Shown here one piece after another: positions 21,169 through 31,633 of a DNA stretch of 57,645 nucleotides. The DNA is taken from contig JAIXMQ010000114.1 in NCBI GenBank assembly GCA_025716855.1, positions 1-57,645 on the forward strand, written 5' to 3'. Below the pieces are notes generated by a model. That model worked only from the letters and a program-made list of their open reading frames with translations. It was not told where the DNA came from and ran no database searches. The position numbers and the translations under genes are program-made. Positions within the stretch are counted from its first letter, which is position 1. Each line of letters begins with the position of its first letter. Source of the DNA: Pilaira anomala. Lineage: Eukaryota > Mucoromycota > Mucoromycetes > Mucorales > Mucoraceae.

Positions 21169-23180
21169 ACAATAATTATCCTCCTAAGTTATCGCTTTGG
21201 AAAACATTGATACAGGTAAAGCCTTAAAACGTATATGTAAGAATCACATTACTAACTAACTTTTTCAAACTTTATTTAATTAATCTTCAAAATTTATTCC
21301 ATCAACTTTCAAAATTGGTTTTATTGACTTTTTAATTTTTTCCCATTAATTTCCATATTAATTCCCAAAAATAGTGGGAAAACCTGCCAAGCCATTTTTG
21401 TATCATTGGAAAGAGCTTTTTCTTCTTCAGCAGAACTTACTATTTTATTTAAAATAGCTTTTGAATTGCTTAAGATAACCTGCCTTGACTTTTTCCCATA
21501 TCTTTTTTTTTGAATTTCCGCAAAGTCATCTTTTAGTAGTGTGATTGTTTTCATCATCCTTTTACCTTTTTCATTAACAACGTGATGTTCGTAAAGAAAA
21601 AAAAATCTTACTGTTTTGTCCTTATATTTTGAAAATAAGATATTTAATAGAAAAGAAAACTATAATTTAAAAAGAAAGGTATGCTAATTTATATAGTGAC
21701 CTTGTAGAATGTCCTACTTTTTTTTTTGCCCAAGAAAAATTTCCCCGGTACTCCTTTTACTCCATTTCAAGCCCGTAATGACTAATTTTACGAGATATTT
21801 ATGCTTGAAAAAAGATTTTGTCATTATATTTATAAAGTGGCCTTTTAGATCATTTCACCTTCTCTTTTTTCATTTTTTTTCTATCCAAGTACTTTTATTT
21901 TTTTAACCAGTACGCTATAATCATGTTTTCTCGTTCTAAAGAAGATAGGTCAAGAACTGAAGACATCATTCAATTTCGGGACCTGTATTGTTCACGATAA
22001 CAGATGGTAAAGCTAGAAGAAGAAAACAAAAAAATTGCATGAATGTATTATTAATTATTTCTATACAAAAGAGAACCCTGTATATAATTTTGTGAAGTCA
22101 AAAACAGACCAAGACTTCACAAAATTACTGATCTGTACAAGATCATTGAAAAAACTTGGATTGGATTTACAAGGTTATGTCAATTTAGCAACTTGCCGAA
22201 CCACAAAAAAGCAAGTTGCTATTAAAATAATAACCTTGGTTTCCCTTCAAGAGATCATTTTTTTTTATGACTATCGCAACACATGTAAAATTGATTTGTT
22301 TGTTTGTTATTTTTGTTACATAATAAAAACCAATGAAAACAACAAAATATTTAGATGAATCGTGTTTTCTTTTTTGTAAAGCCGATTTTTTCAATATACT
22401 ACTACAGTAAATGAAGACCACAGTCAAATACACACATATATGTAAAAATCAGAGTAAAGAATAAAAGTTAAATGAAATGGATAACTATCCATAACAACTA
22501 AATCACTCGATGTTGTTATCTTCTTCTGTAGAAAACTACCGAGATAAGAACAACCATACATCCGATTCCTCTTCAATATCTACATAACTTATGTATTGGG
22601 CGGTTGGAAGGTGAGCGTGTGCTATACATATATTGTGTTATTGTTGCACGCAGATTAAACTGCATGAACCACTCATGAACGACTCAAGACCTACTACAAA
22701 CGCAGAATACGCTTGTCAGAAAACAGAATCATTAAAAGTTGGCCATTACTCTTTACAGGTCAATGGCATTACTAACATGAACTGACAATGTCGAATAAAA
22801 GAACGAGTCATCATATCAAGTTTATGATAATACCAACTATCATCCCTTCAATATTTGTTTGGTAACTAAAGGTGTTATTACACATAAATAAAACTGCACA
22901 GACGACGCGCGGGAAGGAGATAGTCAACTCGTAATAGCAACTCAAATAAGTTTAGAAACAAAAAAGAAGTTTATTGACATTCTTTTTCAATAAGCAAAAA
23001 ACAAATTTACCACACTTACTCTAACGCCAACACCAATTGATTTTTGTTTAGTTTTCTCGTCTTTCAATTGCAACCTCAAATGTCATAGCTATTTCCCATA
23101 ATACAATAGTTCCAAGAGAGGAAACACCTACCTTTAGTAGAGAAAAAAATCGAGAAAAAAAACAAGGGTTTGCCCTCCTT
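21169..23180. other. Gene-poor stretch with two unidentified open fragments
   Basis: On the minus strand 21557-21321 encodes 78 aa (from MMKTITLLKDDFAEIQ, Lys-rich, ending INGKKLKSQ) and can be extended upstream to YEHHVVNEKGKR. On the plus strand about 22085-22230 reads KSKTDQDFTKLLICTRSL and LQGYVNLATCRTTKK. Both look like pieces of Mucoromycota-type proteins of unknown function but lack partners, starts or splice context. The remainder is AT-rich with nothing recognisable. Confidence 0.4.
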
Positions 23181-23230
23181 TCTTTTAAAACATATTAAAA
23201 ACAACAACAGTAGCAACAACCTTATCATCA

Positions 23231-23405
23231 GTGCCAGCATTATCACCAGTACCATCATTATCATCAGTACCATCATTATCATCAGTACTAGCATTATCAT
23301 CAGTACTAGCATTATCACCAGTACCAGCATTATCACCAGTACCATCATTATCACCAGTACCATCATTATCACCAGTACCATCATTATCACCAGTACCAGC
23401 ATTAA
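23231..23405. repeat. 18-bp minisatellite encoding hexapeptide repeats
   Basis: About ten units of an 18-bp repeat (consensus near ACCATCATTATCACCAGT, with GCC/TAG variants), all in register. Because 18 is a multiple of three, all six frames stay open. On the minus strand it reads GTGDND/GTGDNA/STDDNA hexapeptides within an 84-codon open frame (23436-23185) that lacks an ATG at its apparent start (it opens with TTG). It could be an internal exon, but no splice partner is clear. On the plus strand it reads Ser/Pro/Val-Leu repeats. Unit-to-unit differences are mostly substitutions at two positions. Confidence 0.85.
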
Positions 23406-23584
23406 CTTCTTCATCAACACACCTTTGGTTTACCAAACTTCCTTACTAAGAGCTCAGTGTTCAAGTTCATCTCTTGAATCGAGCATAGTAAAGAAAGAAA
23501 GGGAGATTAATATAAATATAAATACAAAAAAAAAAAAAAAAATGAAAATGAAAAATGAAAATAAAAAAAGGGGGTATGGTTAAT

Positions 23585-24050
23585 AATAAGGAGATCACAT
23601 AAAATGATTGAGTCCTTATCATTGACGTATCTATCTTACACTGTCGATATTTGATACCCCCAAAGAATGAGATCACATAACAAGTTTGAGTCCACCAAAA
23701 GCGGCACATAGAACCAAGTTTTACCGCGAATGAACTACTTGTCACCAAAGGAGATACATAGAACCAAGTCTTTCTCTTCACGAATGGATTTTGTACCAAC
23801 ACCAGTAATAATATTGACAATGACTACACCTACACCTATAACACATGTTCAATCAATCACGATGAGAAAAGAATGAGAGAGAGAGTGTGTAATATATATG
23901 TATAAAAAGAAAAAGAGAAAAGGAAGTTATGCCAAGTAAATGTGTATTAGAATCCCGTTAAAAAGGGTGACTCACAAGAAGATCGAGCCTTTTTCATTGA
24001 TACAACCATCTTCCACTGTCGATAGTTGATGTCCCAGGTTTTGTCCCAAG
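23585..24050. repeat. Diverged direct repeats
   Basis: A block around 23590-23660 (with CACTGTCGATATTTGAT) recurs in diverged form around 23965-24035 (with CACTGTCGATAGTTGAT). A shorter unit, GATCACATAAnnnnnTTGAGTCC, recurs at 23592 and 23670. CATAGAACCAAGT occurs twice near 23710 and 23760. This is probably an old tandem duplication of non-coding sequence. No open frame accompanies it. Confidence 0.5.
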
Positions 24051-26714
24051 ACTGTCAAAGATTAAGAAGATTGAACCAAAACTATTGCAGCAGCATGCAA
24101 CTAGAGCTGATTGAGGGATGTCAGAACATTATGAATGTTCTGCGATACGGACATCGCGACATACCCGATACAATCACACAATAGAATACATACATGACAA
24201 TTAAAAGAAAAAGGCGAGGGAAACAAATAGGCAAAATTCCTGCTTAGTGCTTGGTGATATAAAAATTGATGACGCGGTTTAAATTTAGTCGCATATAAAA
24301 AAAATATGCACTGACATTTTATAAGCACAGACATTTTATAAGCAGACATATGAAATCCGCTGTTACACCTAGTTTTACCTTATTTGATTATCCTTAATAA
24401 CAATGATGCATTTTAACAGCAGTGTATCTTAACGAGTACGCTTCTTAAAAATTCTTTCTGTTATAAAAATAATAGAAATTCTCTATTGATTTAACTATTT
24501 TATTATATTTCATATTTTTATTTCTTACATTTTGGAATCCCTTATATATAAAGACAGAAAAATAAAGATCATCACGTATGTAACTACATCATATGTAAAA
24601 ACCATTCATCGTCTTTTTTTTTCATATAGCTTAACTACATACATATGTACTCTAAGTGCCTTTGTTTTTCTAGAAAAATGATTACCATTATATATACAAG
24701 TAGTTGCAAATAATGTGAAATGATTTGATTGTGCTCATTATTATAAATATAAAGATATGTCGTATTCTGGATTTTGCATAGCCATGAATTCGTGCCTCCC
24801 ACTTATAAAGTCTCTTGCTTTAATAAGTCCTCCTAATAAAGTTGCTATTTTTTTTTTTTTTTTACATACAGAAAAGTTCCATCCTAATGTGGCTTTTTCA
24901 TCAAGTTTTTATGTGTTGGAAGTCATTGAAGTGCTTTAAAGTCAAATTTTCGATGATTCGAAAAAAAAATTAGGTCAAGGTCAAGTAAATATGTTTTAAA
25001 ACATGAAAAAAGGGTCAGGTATTTATATAACTTTTTTAAGTCTCGTGATGTCGAAATTAATCTTGTTGGCTAGCAGCTCTTTGAAGTGGATTAGTTATTT
25101 CTTCTGTGTCAACTTTATGGGTTAAATATGTACAAAATATTTCAAATATGTAATCAAAAATAAGGACGTCAAGATAAATGGTTGTGTGTGTTATATGTAC
25201 ATTTTTTCTACTTTTATTGACTTTCTGTGTATGAGTCTCATATTAAATAGGTGTACTAAGTCAGATAAGAAACAGACATACATTTATGCATGTTTTAAAT
25301 CCCAACAAATTCTGGGAGCCACACATGACCGCAGTTAATTTATATATATATATATAAAAAGCCTACTAATAGATATTCTGACTAGCATCTAAAGACTTTA
25401 ATGTAGAAGAGAGTTTTAGTACAGACTAAAAGTTCATGACATTTATGTAATTTTTTTATTTTTTATTTTTTGACAGAAGATTGTGACACAGGTTTTGTTA
25501 TGCAAAGATTAATGAAGCTGTCAAATATAAACAAAATTACACCGAATGCTCAAGAGCAGTATTAAAATATTTCTAGTTAAAAAGCTTAAAGGCCTTTGAA
25601 TAATCACACATAGTACTATAGGTGATCGTCAAATCAAGTTACTTTTGGTAGTAAAAAAAAGACATGTAATTTTCACGTAAAAAAAAAAAAAAAAAAAAAA
25701 AAAATTCAAAAAAACCAAAAAAACCAAAAAAAAAAAAATATAACAGAAAGCACCTCTTTGACAAACACCAACTATAGTTAACTTTAATAGAAAGATATTT
25801 CTTAAGCCACTGTTTAATACCTATTAAAATTGTTATACGGTTGAATTTTATCATATTTAATATTAAGTATATTTAAATACTAACCTAAGCATTTTTTTTT
25901 CCTTAAAGCATACAGCTAATTAGGTTTAGATATTTTAGGAATTACAAAAAAGAAAAATAGGGGGCTCATAGAAAAAAAATGCGCTAAAATTTTTTTTATG
26001 TCGACAAAAGGATGAAACAATGATAAGAAGTGATGACATTTCTGGGCAATGATTCATGAGAACAAAATACTAAAGGCGTGTACAACCGATAAGTTTTAGT
26101 ATCAATATAAATTTAAACGCTCGACAAAGGGCTACAAAAAAAAAGTGGCAATAAATTGAGATAGCTGGTTTTTAAGTTTTTTCACATGAAAAAGAAAGTC
26201 TATACTATTTTCTTCATAAAAAAAAAAATAAACAACATACATAATCGTAAGAGGCTTTTTTTTTCTCATGTTCTAGACTACATTACGACATCTAAAATGT
26301 GCGCCAGTATGATGTCTCAACTGTTGTAAAAAATATCTATAAAAGAAGAAAAAAATTTACATCAAGGTTTTTTCTTTTTCTCTTTTTCCCTTTGCCTTTT
26401 TTTCTTTCTCTATTTTTATTATCTACTTGGTAACGTATAACTTTCTCCCTGGCTCTAAATTTGATGATGTCTAACAATTATATCGGGTTATATTAGTTAC
26501 CTATATCTATTTAAACCGAAAATTTACATATCAATGCACAAGGTAATAATTTTTTTTTCTGTACTTTAAATTTTCATAATATACTCACTTCTCGTTAAAT
26601 GAATAGATACGATCCTATTTTTTTCCTTACTTGCCGGTCAAGCTATACCCAAAGTTCCAATCTTATCTTACTTTTTCTAATGGTCGTCTTCTTCTGAGAA
26701 AGAAAAAAAGGCAC
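24051..26714. other. Gene-free AT-rich stretch
   Basis: About 2.7 kb with no gene I can support. It has poly-T at 24849-24863, a TA microsatellite near 25342 and a 25-nt poly-A at 25680-25704. Short open frames at 24757-24939 and 25639-25854 are of poor, homopolymer-driven composition. Confidence 0.65.
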
Positions 26715-26716
26715 AA

Positions 26717-27046
26717 GATACCCTGTAAATATGTAAATATAGTATACCCTATTGTACATAATATATCCTGTAAGTATGTAAATAAGTATACCCTCCTGTA
26801 TATACCATATCCTGTAAATATGTGAATAGTATACCCTGTACATAACATATCCCCATAAAAGTACTCTTTATATATACCCTACCTAATAATATACCCACAC
26901 AAAAGTACCACTTATATATACCCACCCCTAATACGATACCCTGTAAATTAGTATACCCCATTATAGATTATACCACATTATAGATTATACCCCATTATAG
27001 ATTATACCACATTATAGATTATACCCTATTATAGATTATACCCACT
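26717..27046. repeat. TATACCC-rich tandem repeats (45-47 bp units, then 17-bp units)
   Basis: Two adjoining repeat blocks share the word TATACCC. The first (26717-26945) has three to four degenerate units of about 45-47 bp containing CCTGTAAATATGT. It also has two units around AAAAGTAC...CTTATATATACCC. The second (about 26953-27043) has five 17-bp units of the form ATACCACATTATAGATT, with CA/CC/TA alternating. The reading frames across the first block look like Tyr/Thr/Gly repeats but there is no reason to think they are translated. Confidence 0.8.
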
Positions 27047-27542
27047 ATTAATTTAAAAACAAACAAACTAATAAAAATGAAGGGAGGGAGGGAGGGTGGG
27101 TTCGTCAAAAAATACAAATATCCTATTTTACGTGTACTTTAAAAAGAAACCTATAAATATGGTGTTTACGATATCAATTGGATTATTTCTTGAAACACCA
27201 AATACGGGATTTTCTTGATCAATTGGTGGTTAATTTGCCTTTTAATTCCAACTTTAAACATAAGTAGTGACGATCATTTCTTTTAACACAAGATGGTTAG
27301 AGTATGGATACTTACAGAAAAAGGTAATGAAATCATCGGTTACAATATTAAAGAAAGGACAGCCAAAATAATAATCATCAATTGATTACAAAAATTCGCT
27401 ATTTGGGAGTTTCTTTCTAAAAAAAATACATCAATTGATATCACTGTAAGCACTGTAAAAAAAAAAAGGTAAGGAGGGTTCAAAAGGGTCTAAAAATATT
27501 TAAAATAACGACATACATAAAAAAAAAACTATGTATAACAAC

Positions 27543-27772
27543 TGTCATGACTTCCGGTCTGGGAAGTTTTAGTGACAATTCTCTTCAGCCATGTCAATCA
27601 ATCTTAGCTGCGTCTTGACACTAGCCCGGGGTGTGCAGCGTTGACTGTGTGTAGGCTTTGAGAGATTGGAACTGATTTAACTATTGGGAACAGTTGAATG
27701 ATTGTTACGTGGAGTGAGCAGGACAAATTCCCCGGCTATGTACAACCGTTTGTCACTGATTGCTTATTTCAC
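27543..27772. mobile_element. Possible solo LTR or LTR-like segment
   Basis: A 230-bp island of higher G+C starts TGTCATGACTTCCGGTCTGG and can be ended at ...TTTCACA, giving the TG...CA ends of retrotransposon LTRs. Its first 38 bp are nearly palindromic (TGTCATGACTTCC...GGAAG...TGACA). No second copy and no clear target-site duplication are present, so the call is tentative. Confidence 0.25.
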
Positions 27773-27993
27773 AAATAAATATAATCTCTTAAGTGAGAAA
27801 GATTCTTTTATAGCATAATAAAAATGAAAAAATAAAATAATATTTCATATGATCGTCTTTATTCCAGATTCTTCTAAAACTGAGCTGGTTTTTTTTTGTT
27901 TTTTGCACGCATATATCCCAGACAGCCAGAATAATATTCTTTATAAATTTTGATTCATCACATAGAGTTTCTAGTTACTCTGTAATAATTACG

Positions 27994-27994
<1 letters not shown>

Positions 27995-28052
<58 letters not shown>
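27995..28052. repeat. 58-nt poly-T tract
   Basis: Uninterrupted T run. It is one of three tracts of about 60 nt in the window (others at 39449-39512 and 56935-56994). Confidence 0.95.
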
Positions 28053-28056
<4 letters not shown>

Positions 28057-28512
28057 ACATTATCGCAGTATGCTGTTTACATTTTTTTCGCAACTGCTGA
28101 TCAATTCTGTTGTACTAGCAAGATTAGCACTTGGAAATATATGAGCGAAAAAAGAAATACCTACATATATATATTTGAAAATAAATGTCAATTACCCAAA
28201 TATCTAACACTTCGGGCTTCTTCTTCAAGAGAAAGAACGTGTAAGAAACACACACTAGTTAAACTCGTGACCTTTTTTTTTTTTTTTGGTTTAAAACAAA
28301 GGTAGGTATTTACTCAACTAATATTATATAAAAGTGTCAAATACAGCAATTGTTTTAGATGAAAACACTCTAGATGCAAATAATACAAACAAAAAGTATC
28401 ATTCAAATTAAAAAAAAAACGAGATCATATATTTTATTTACAAAAGAATAATATTTTTTGAGTTATTGTTACAAAAGTCTATTAGTTTTTATTCTCCTTC
28501 TTTACTCTCTTC

Positions 28513-29058
28513 TTATTCTTCCTCTTCTTCTTCTTCTTCTTCCTCCTCCTCTTCTTCTTCTTCCTCCTCTTCTTCTTCACTACTTAACAGTACTGTAGTA
28601 GCATCTGAGTCATTTGCATCTAATTGGGCATTATATGTAGCTTGATTAATGCTATTTGTCTTTACATGAGTCTCTTGTATTATTTGAATATTACCTTCAT
28701 CTGTTCCTTCTTCATTAATATTGTATTCTACAAATACAACTTCTTCTTGTAAAGGAGCGTCATTTGTAGGTACAATGTCTACGTCCATTGGATCATCCAT
28801 ATGATCATCATATGGATCGAAGACATCTACTTCCATAGGATCATCATAGTCCTCAATGGTATTTTCTACCTCCGTCATGAGGACATCCTCATCAAGAATA
28901 TAATCATCGGAGTCCGCATCATCCATGATAGTATCTTGATCACCATGCAAATAAGTTTGTTGTTGGTTATTCCAAAGAAAAGAAAGAACCATTCTGTCTT
29001 GTTCTGTTGGTAATAAAAAGTCATTCGATGACATTTGAGGTAATGGTTGTTGTTGCAT
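28513..29058 (-). CDS. Small acidic protein with C-terminal poly-glutamate tail
   Basis: A single open frame of 181 aa runs from an ATG (MQQQPLPQMSSNDFLLPTEQ) to TAA at 28515-28513. The centre is dominated by Asp, Glu, Met and Val with repeated DDPM-[ED]-VD units (about 72-95), and the protein ends in a run of 20 or more Glu. The Glu run uses mixed GAA and GAG codons, which favours selection on protein over simple slippage. No domain is recognised. Acidic tails of this sort occur in histone chaperones and nuclear proteins, but nothing else supports that here. The gene stands alone, with AT-rich spacers on both sides and no visible introns. Confidence 0.55.
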   Translation of the reverse strand: MQQQPLPQMSSNDFLLPTEQDRMVLSFLWNNQQQTYLHGDQDTIMDDADSDDYILDEDVLMTEVENTIEDYDDPMEVDVFDPYDDHMDDPMDVDIVPTNDAPLQEEVVFVEYNINEEGTDEGNIQIIQETHVKTNSINQATYNAQLDANDSDATTVLLSSEEEEEEEEEEEEEEEEEEEEE

Positions 29059-29396
29059 TGAGATTATAATATATATGAATAAAAAGGTAAATTAAAACAA
29101 TATGAAGAAAGAAAAAAAAAGTGCGCTTTCAGGTTCTGAAACAAAAAAAAACAATCTTTATACCTTGATTCTTGTTTACTTTTTTTTTCTCTATGCTTAA
29201 AACGGAATTATCTAATTTATGTAATTAAAGAAAATGTATGTAACATTATTCAAATACTTTACTACATTTTCATATTACCTCAAGACCTCCTGGCTCTATT
29301 AGTTGACTCCATAGTAATGCTGTCCAAAGCGTAAATACTTCACAAGTTTTTTATTTTGATATAATATCTACATTATCTCCATTGATTTTTCTTTAT
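29059..29396. other. Upstream region of the acidic protein gene, no other gene
   Basis: AT-rich sequence with a few A/T tracts. It presumably contains the promoter of the minus-strand acidic-protein gene. No clear TATA motif decides it. Confidence 0.5.
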
Positions 29397-30779
29397 TTAT
29401 ACAGTGACGCAAATTGATGGCGCATTCCACTTTTTAATAACCTTACGAATGCCTTATTTGCAGAATCAAAGTAAAGTGTTATACCAGCTTCCAACTTATC
29501 TTTTGTTTTAAAATTTTCCATCCTTACAATCCGTTCGAAGACTTAGACGAGGAGCTGCGTCTGTCTTTTTTTTTTTTAATTTTACGTTTGGCTGTGGGAA
29601 TAAATGTATAAACACACCTGGTCTAGGTGCAATAAGCGCAGTTGTCTTGAGAATAGTAGTAAAAATGTACGTCATTGTTCTGTAATAGATAGAGTCAAAG
29701 TATCAGGGTATAAAGCAACAAAAGCTTAATTTGACATATCATCATTTGATATTTCGTGCAAGGTGGAAGCAGCAGTGGATAAACCAATCATCCATCGGAT
29801 AGTTGCCTTAATGTTTGGTGTAACTACTTGAACGCATTATAATTCTCGCCGATCTTATTGGATTGATTCCAGCCATACATAACATCATCAGGATGAGTAG
29901 CTTCATTCAAACCTCGCCATTCTTCGCATTTTTCTTCAAATCCTTTTCTCAAAAAACAACCTTTGATATACGGGGGGTTTTTTTGGGCGGCTGGAATTCT
30001 TTTGATAAATAGGTGTACGGCAAGTTCGGTTTTTTAGAGGTCCATCATACTACCATATTGAGGCGGTGGAGTGTTATAAGTCCAGTGCAATTAGCATAAA
30101 GATAAACCTAATAACATTTAGGGAAAGGCAGCAAATGTTGTGGCGATCCCTTCTGTTAAATTGCTAAATCCTGTTTCTTTTTTAATTGTCAGTAAGGATT
30201 TAGAAAAATTCAAGTTGACAAACAAGATTTGGAATAGCTCTAAAAGCTTTTACGTGGCAGCGAAGGCAATGAATTCAACTTGGAACACAAGCAAAAAGAA
30301 ACAAGTAGCGCCTTCGGAAGAAAACTACGTTGAATTATTTAGAAAGAAATGATTTTTTAGAGATTTAAATAAATGATAGTTACAAAACAAATTTACCTCC
30401 GACATCTTTTGTGTCTTCAAGCATACTACACACTTGCTCCAGGTTTCATTTAAATTGTGATCTTTTTCGTTTACTTAACCGGAATCAAAGAAGTAAATGT
30501 CCTTAGTGATGGTTATACTTTCGACGTAATTATATTCGTAATCTAAATTGGTATGTCAGGATCAAGACTGTTGAAAAAAAAGTACCTGAAAAATCATCTC
30601 CCTATAAATTGGAGTCAGATGTGAGCAAATTCGGCTTCAATAGCAGAGATTGAAAGGCGAGAAAATAATAATGATTCATCTACAATTTTCGATAAGTTAT
30701 CTGCTAAAATAGTCATAAATAAGGTGAATATCATCTGTGTCGAGGAATCTTCTGTCGGATTATTATCATTATATGCCAT
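29397..30779 (-). pseudogene. Degenerate gene of unknown family
   Basis: Several protein-like blocks lie in order on the minus strand, separated by stops and frameshifts. From an ATG at 30779: MAYNDNNPTEDSSTQMIF and ADNLSKIVDESLLF. Then YVESITITKDIYFFDSG (stop), NETWSKCVVCLKTQKMSE. Then about 29975-29840 KGCFLRKGFEEKCEEWRG and THPDDVMYGWNQSNKIGE, a +1 shift into VVTPNIKATIRWMIGL, a stop and VALYPDTLTLSITEQ. Finally about 29525-29397 RMENFKTKDKLEAG and KSGMRHQFASLYK. The blocks look like one ancestral protein of 350 aa or more. I do not know the family. A plus-strand open stretch (30140-30352) overlaps the middle and lacks an ATG. Confidence 0.45.
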
Positions 30780-31017
30780 GCTCAAAAGTATTTATTTTAA
30801 TATTAATAACACTTTATTCATAAATTAATCGTTAGTAAAACTTGCTTAAAGATATCTATACGTATAAAAACTTACAGGTAATTACAAAAAGAAACAACAA
30901 GAATGTATAGAACGAAAAATAGTAAAAAGCTTAATGTCGGTATATGAAAAAAAAAATATTGATAATGGAATCATGCATATGCATTTGCTACTATCACTAC
31001 TGTCACTCTTAATCTTT

Positions 31018-31630
31018 TTATTTACAAAGGTGCAAGTTCCTGGAAATAGCTGCCCATAATTCTAAAACAGCTTCATCTAATTTTATTTTGCATTTGGCTC
31101 TTGCCAACTCACATTTCTCTACTTCTTTGGCGGTTTCCACAGTGACATCCTTGTAAAAAAATCTTTTTTAGACTCAAAGTACAATTAAAGTATTGGTTAA
31201 ATTACTTTTAAATAATTCATCCATTGAAACATGTTAGGAATAAAACCCATTTTAGAAGATGATGTACTAAGAGGGAAGGTAACGAAATGTACCATCCTAT
31301 AAAAACTAGGACCGATAATTTCCACTTTATATAGTGAAAACTCCTTGCCTATTGAGATACAAGAATAAATAAAGATATTTATCTAAAAAAGTATCTGCTT
31401 ACCTTCTTCCAAGATTCCACAAACAATAAGCTATGGAATATTATCCTGAATCAAATTTTTCAACACAATTTTTATTTGCTGACCTAGTCTTACAAGATTT
31501 GAGAAGGGGAGGGGGTCCAGAATTTATATCAAAAGGGTTGACTTTTGCAATTATGAGATCGTAACGGGTGTTATCTGTTTCTTGAGTAGGGGCCTTCTGT
31601 TGTTGGTTTGACGCTTTAGTTGATTTGATG
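31018..31630 (-). pseudogene. Broken C-terminal domain downstream of the disordered-protein gene
   Basis: Three exon-like blocks with good GT-AG borders. About 31620-31403: ETDNTRYDLIIAKVNPFD, then SGPPPLLKSCKT, a frameshift, IVLKNLIQDNIP, a stop, LIVCGILEEG. Then 31348-31206: KEFSLYKVEIIGPSFYRM and MGFIPNMFQWMNYLK. Then 31149-31018: DVTVETAKEVEKCELARA, ending RNLHLCK and a stop. The pattern (hydrophobic strand, [VI]xGILxEGxE, then YxM and P) recalls an uncharacterised Mucoromycota family. It follows directly after the stop of the large disordered ORF on the same strand and may once have been its C-terminal domain. One nonsense codon and one frameshift make it a likely pseudogene in this assembly. 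Confidence 0.5.
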
Positions 31631-31633
31631 CTA

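Larger units (their letters stand above)
27047..28512. other. Gene-free stretch containing an LTR-like segment and a 58-nt poly-T
   Basis: Apart from the LTR-like segment and poly-T tract listed separately, this is plain AT-rich sequence. It includes a GGGA repeat at 27081-27096. No gene is seen. Confidence 0.65.

Noticed and set aside
23170..23583. Plus-strand 137-codon frame across the minisatellite
   Set aside because: All six frames are open because the unit is 18 bp. The flanks give Lys/Met-rich low complexity, and no splice context supports it.
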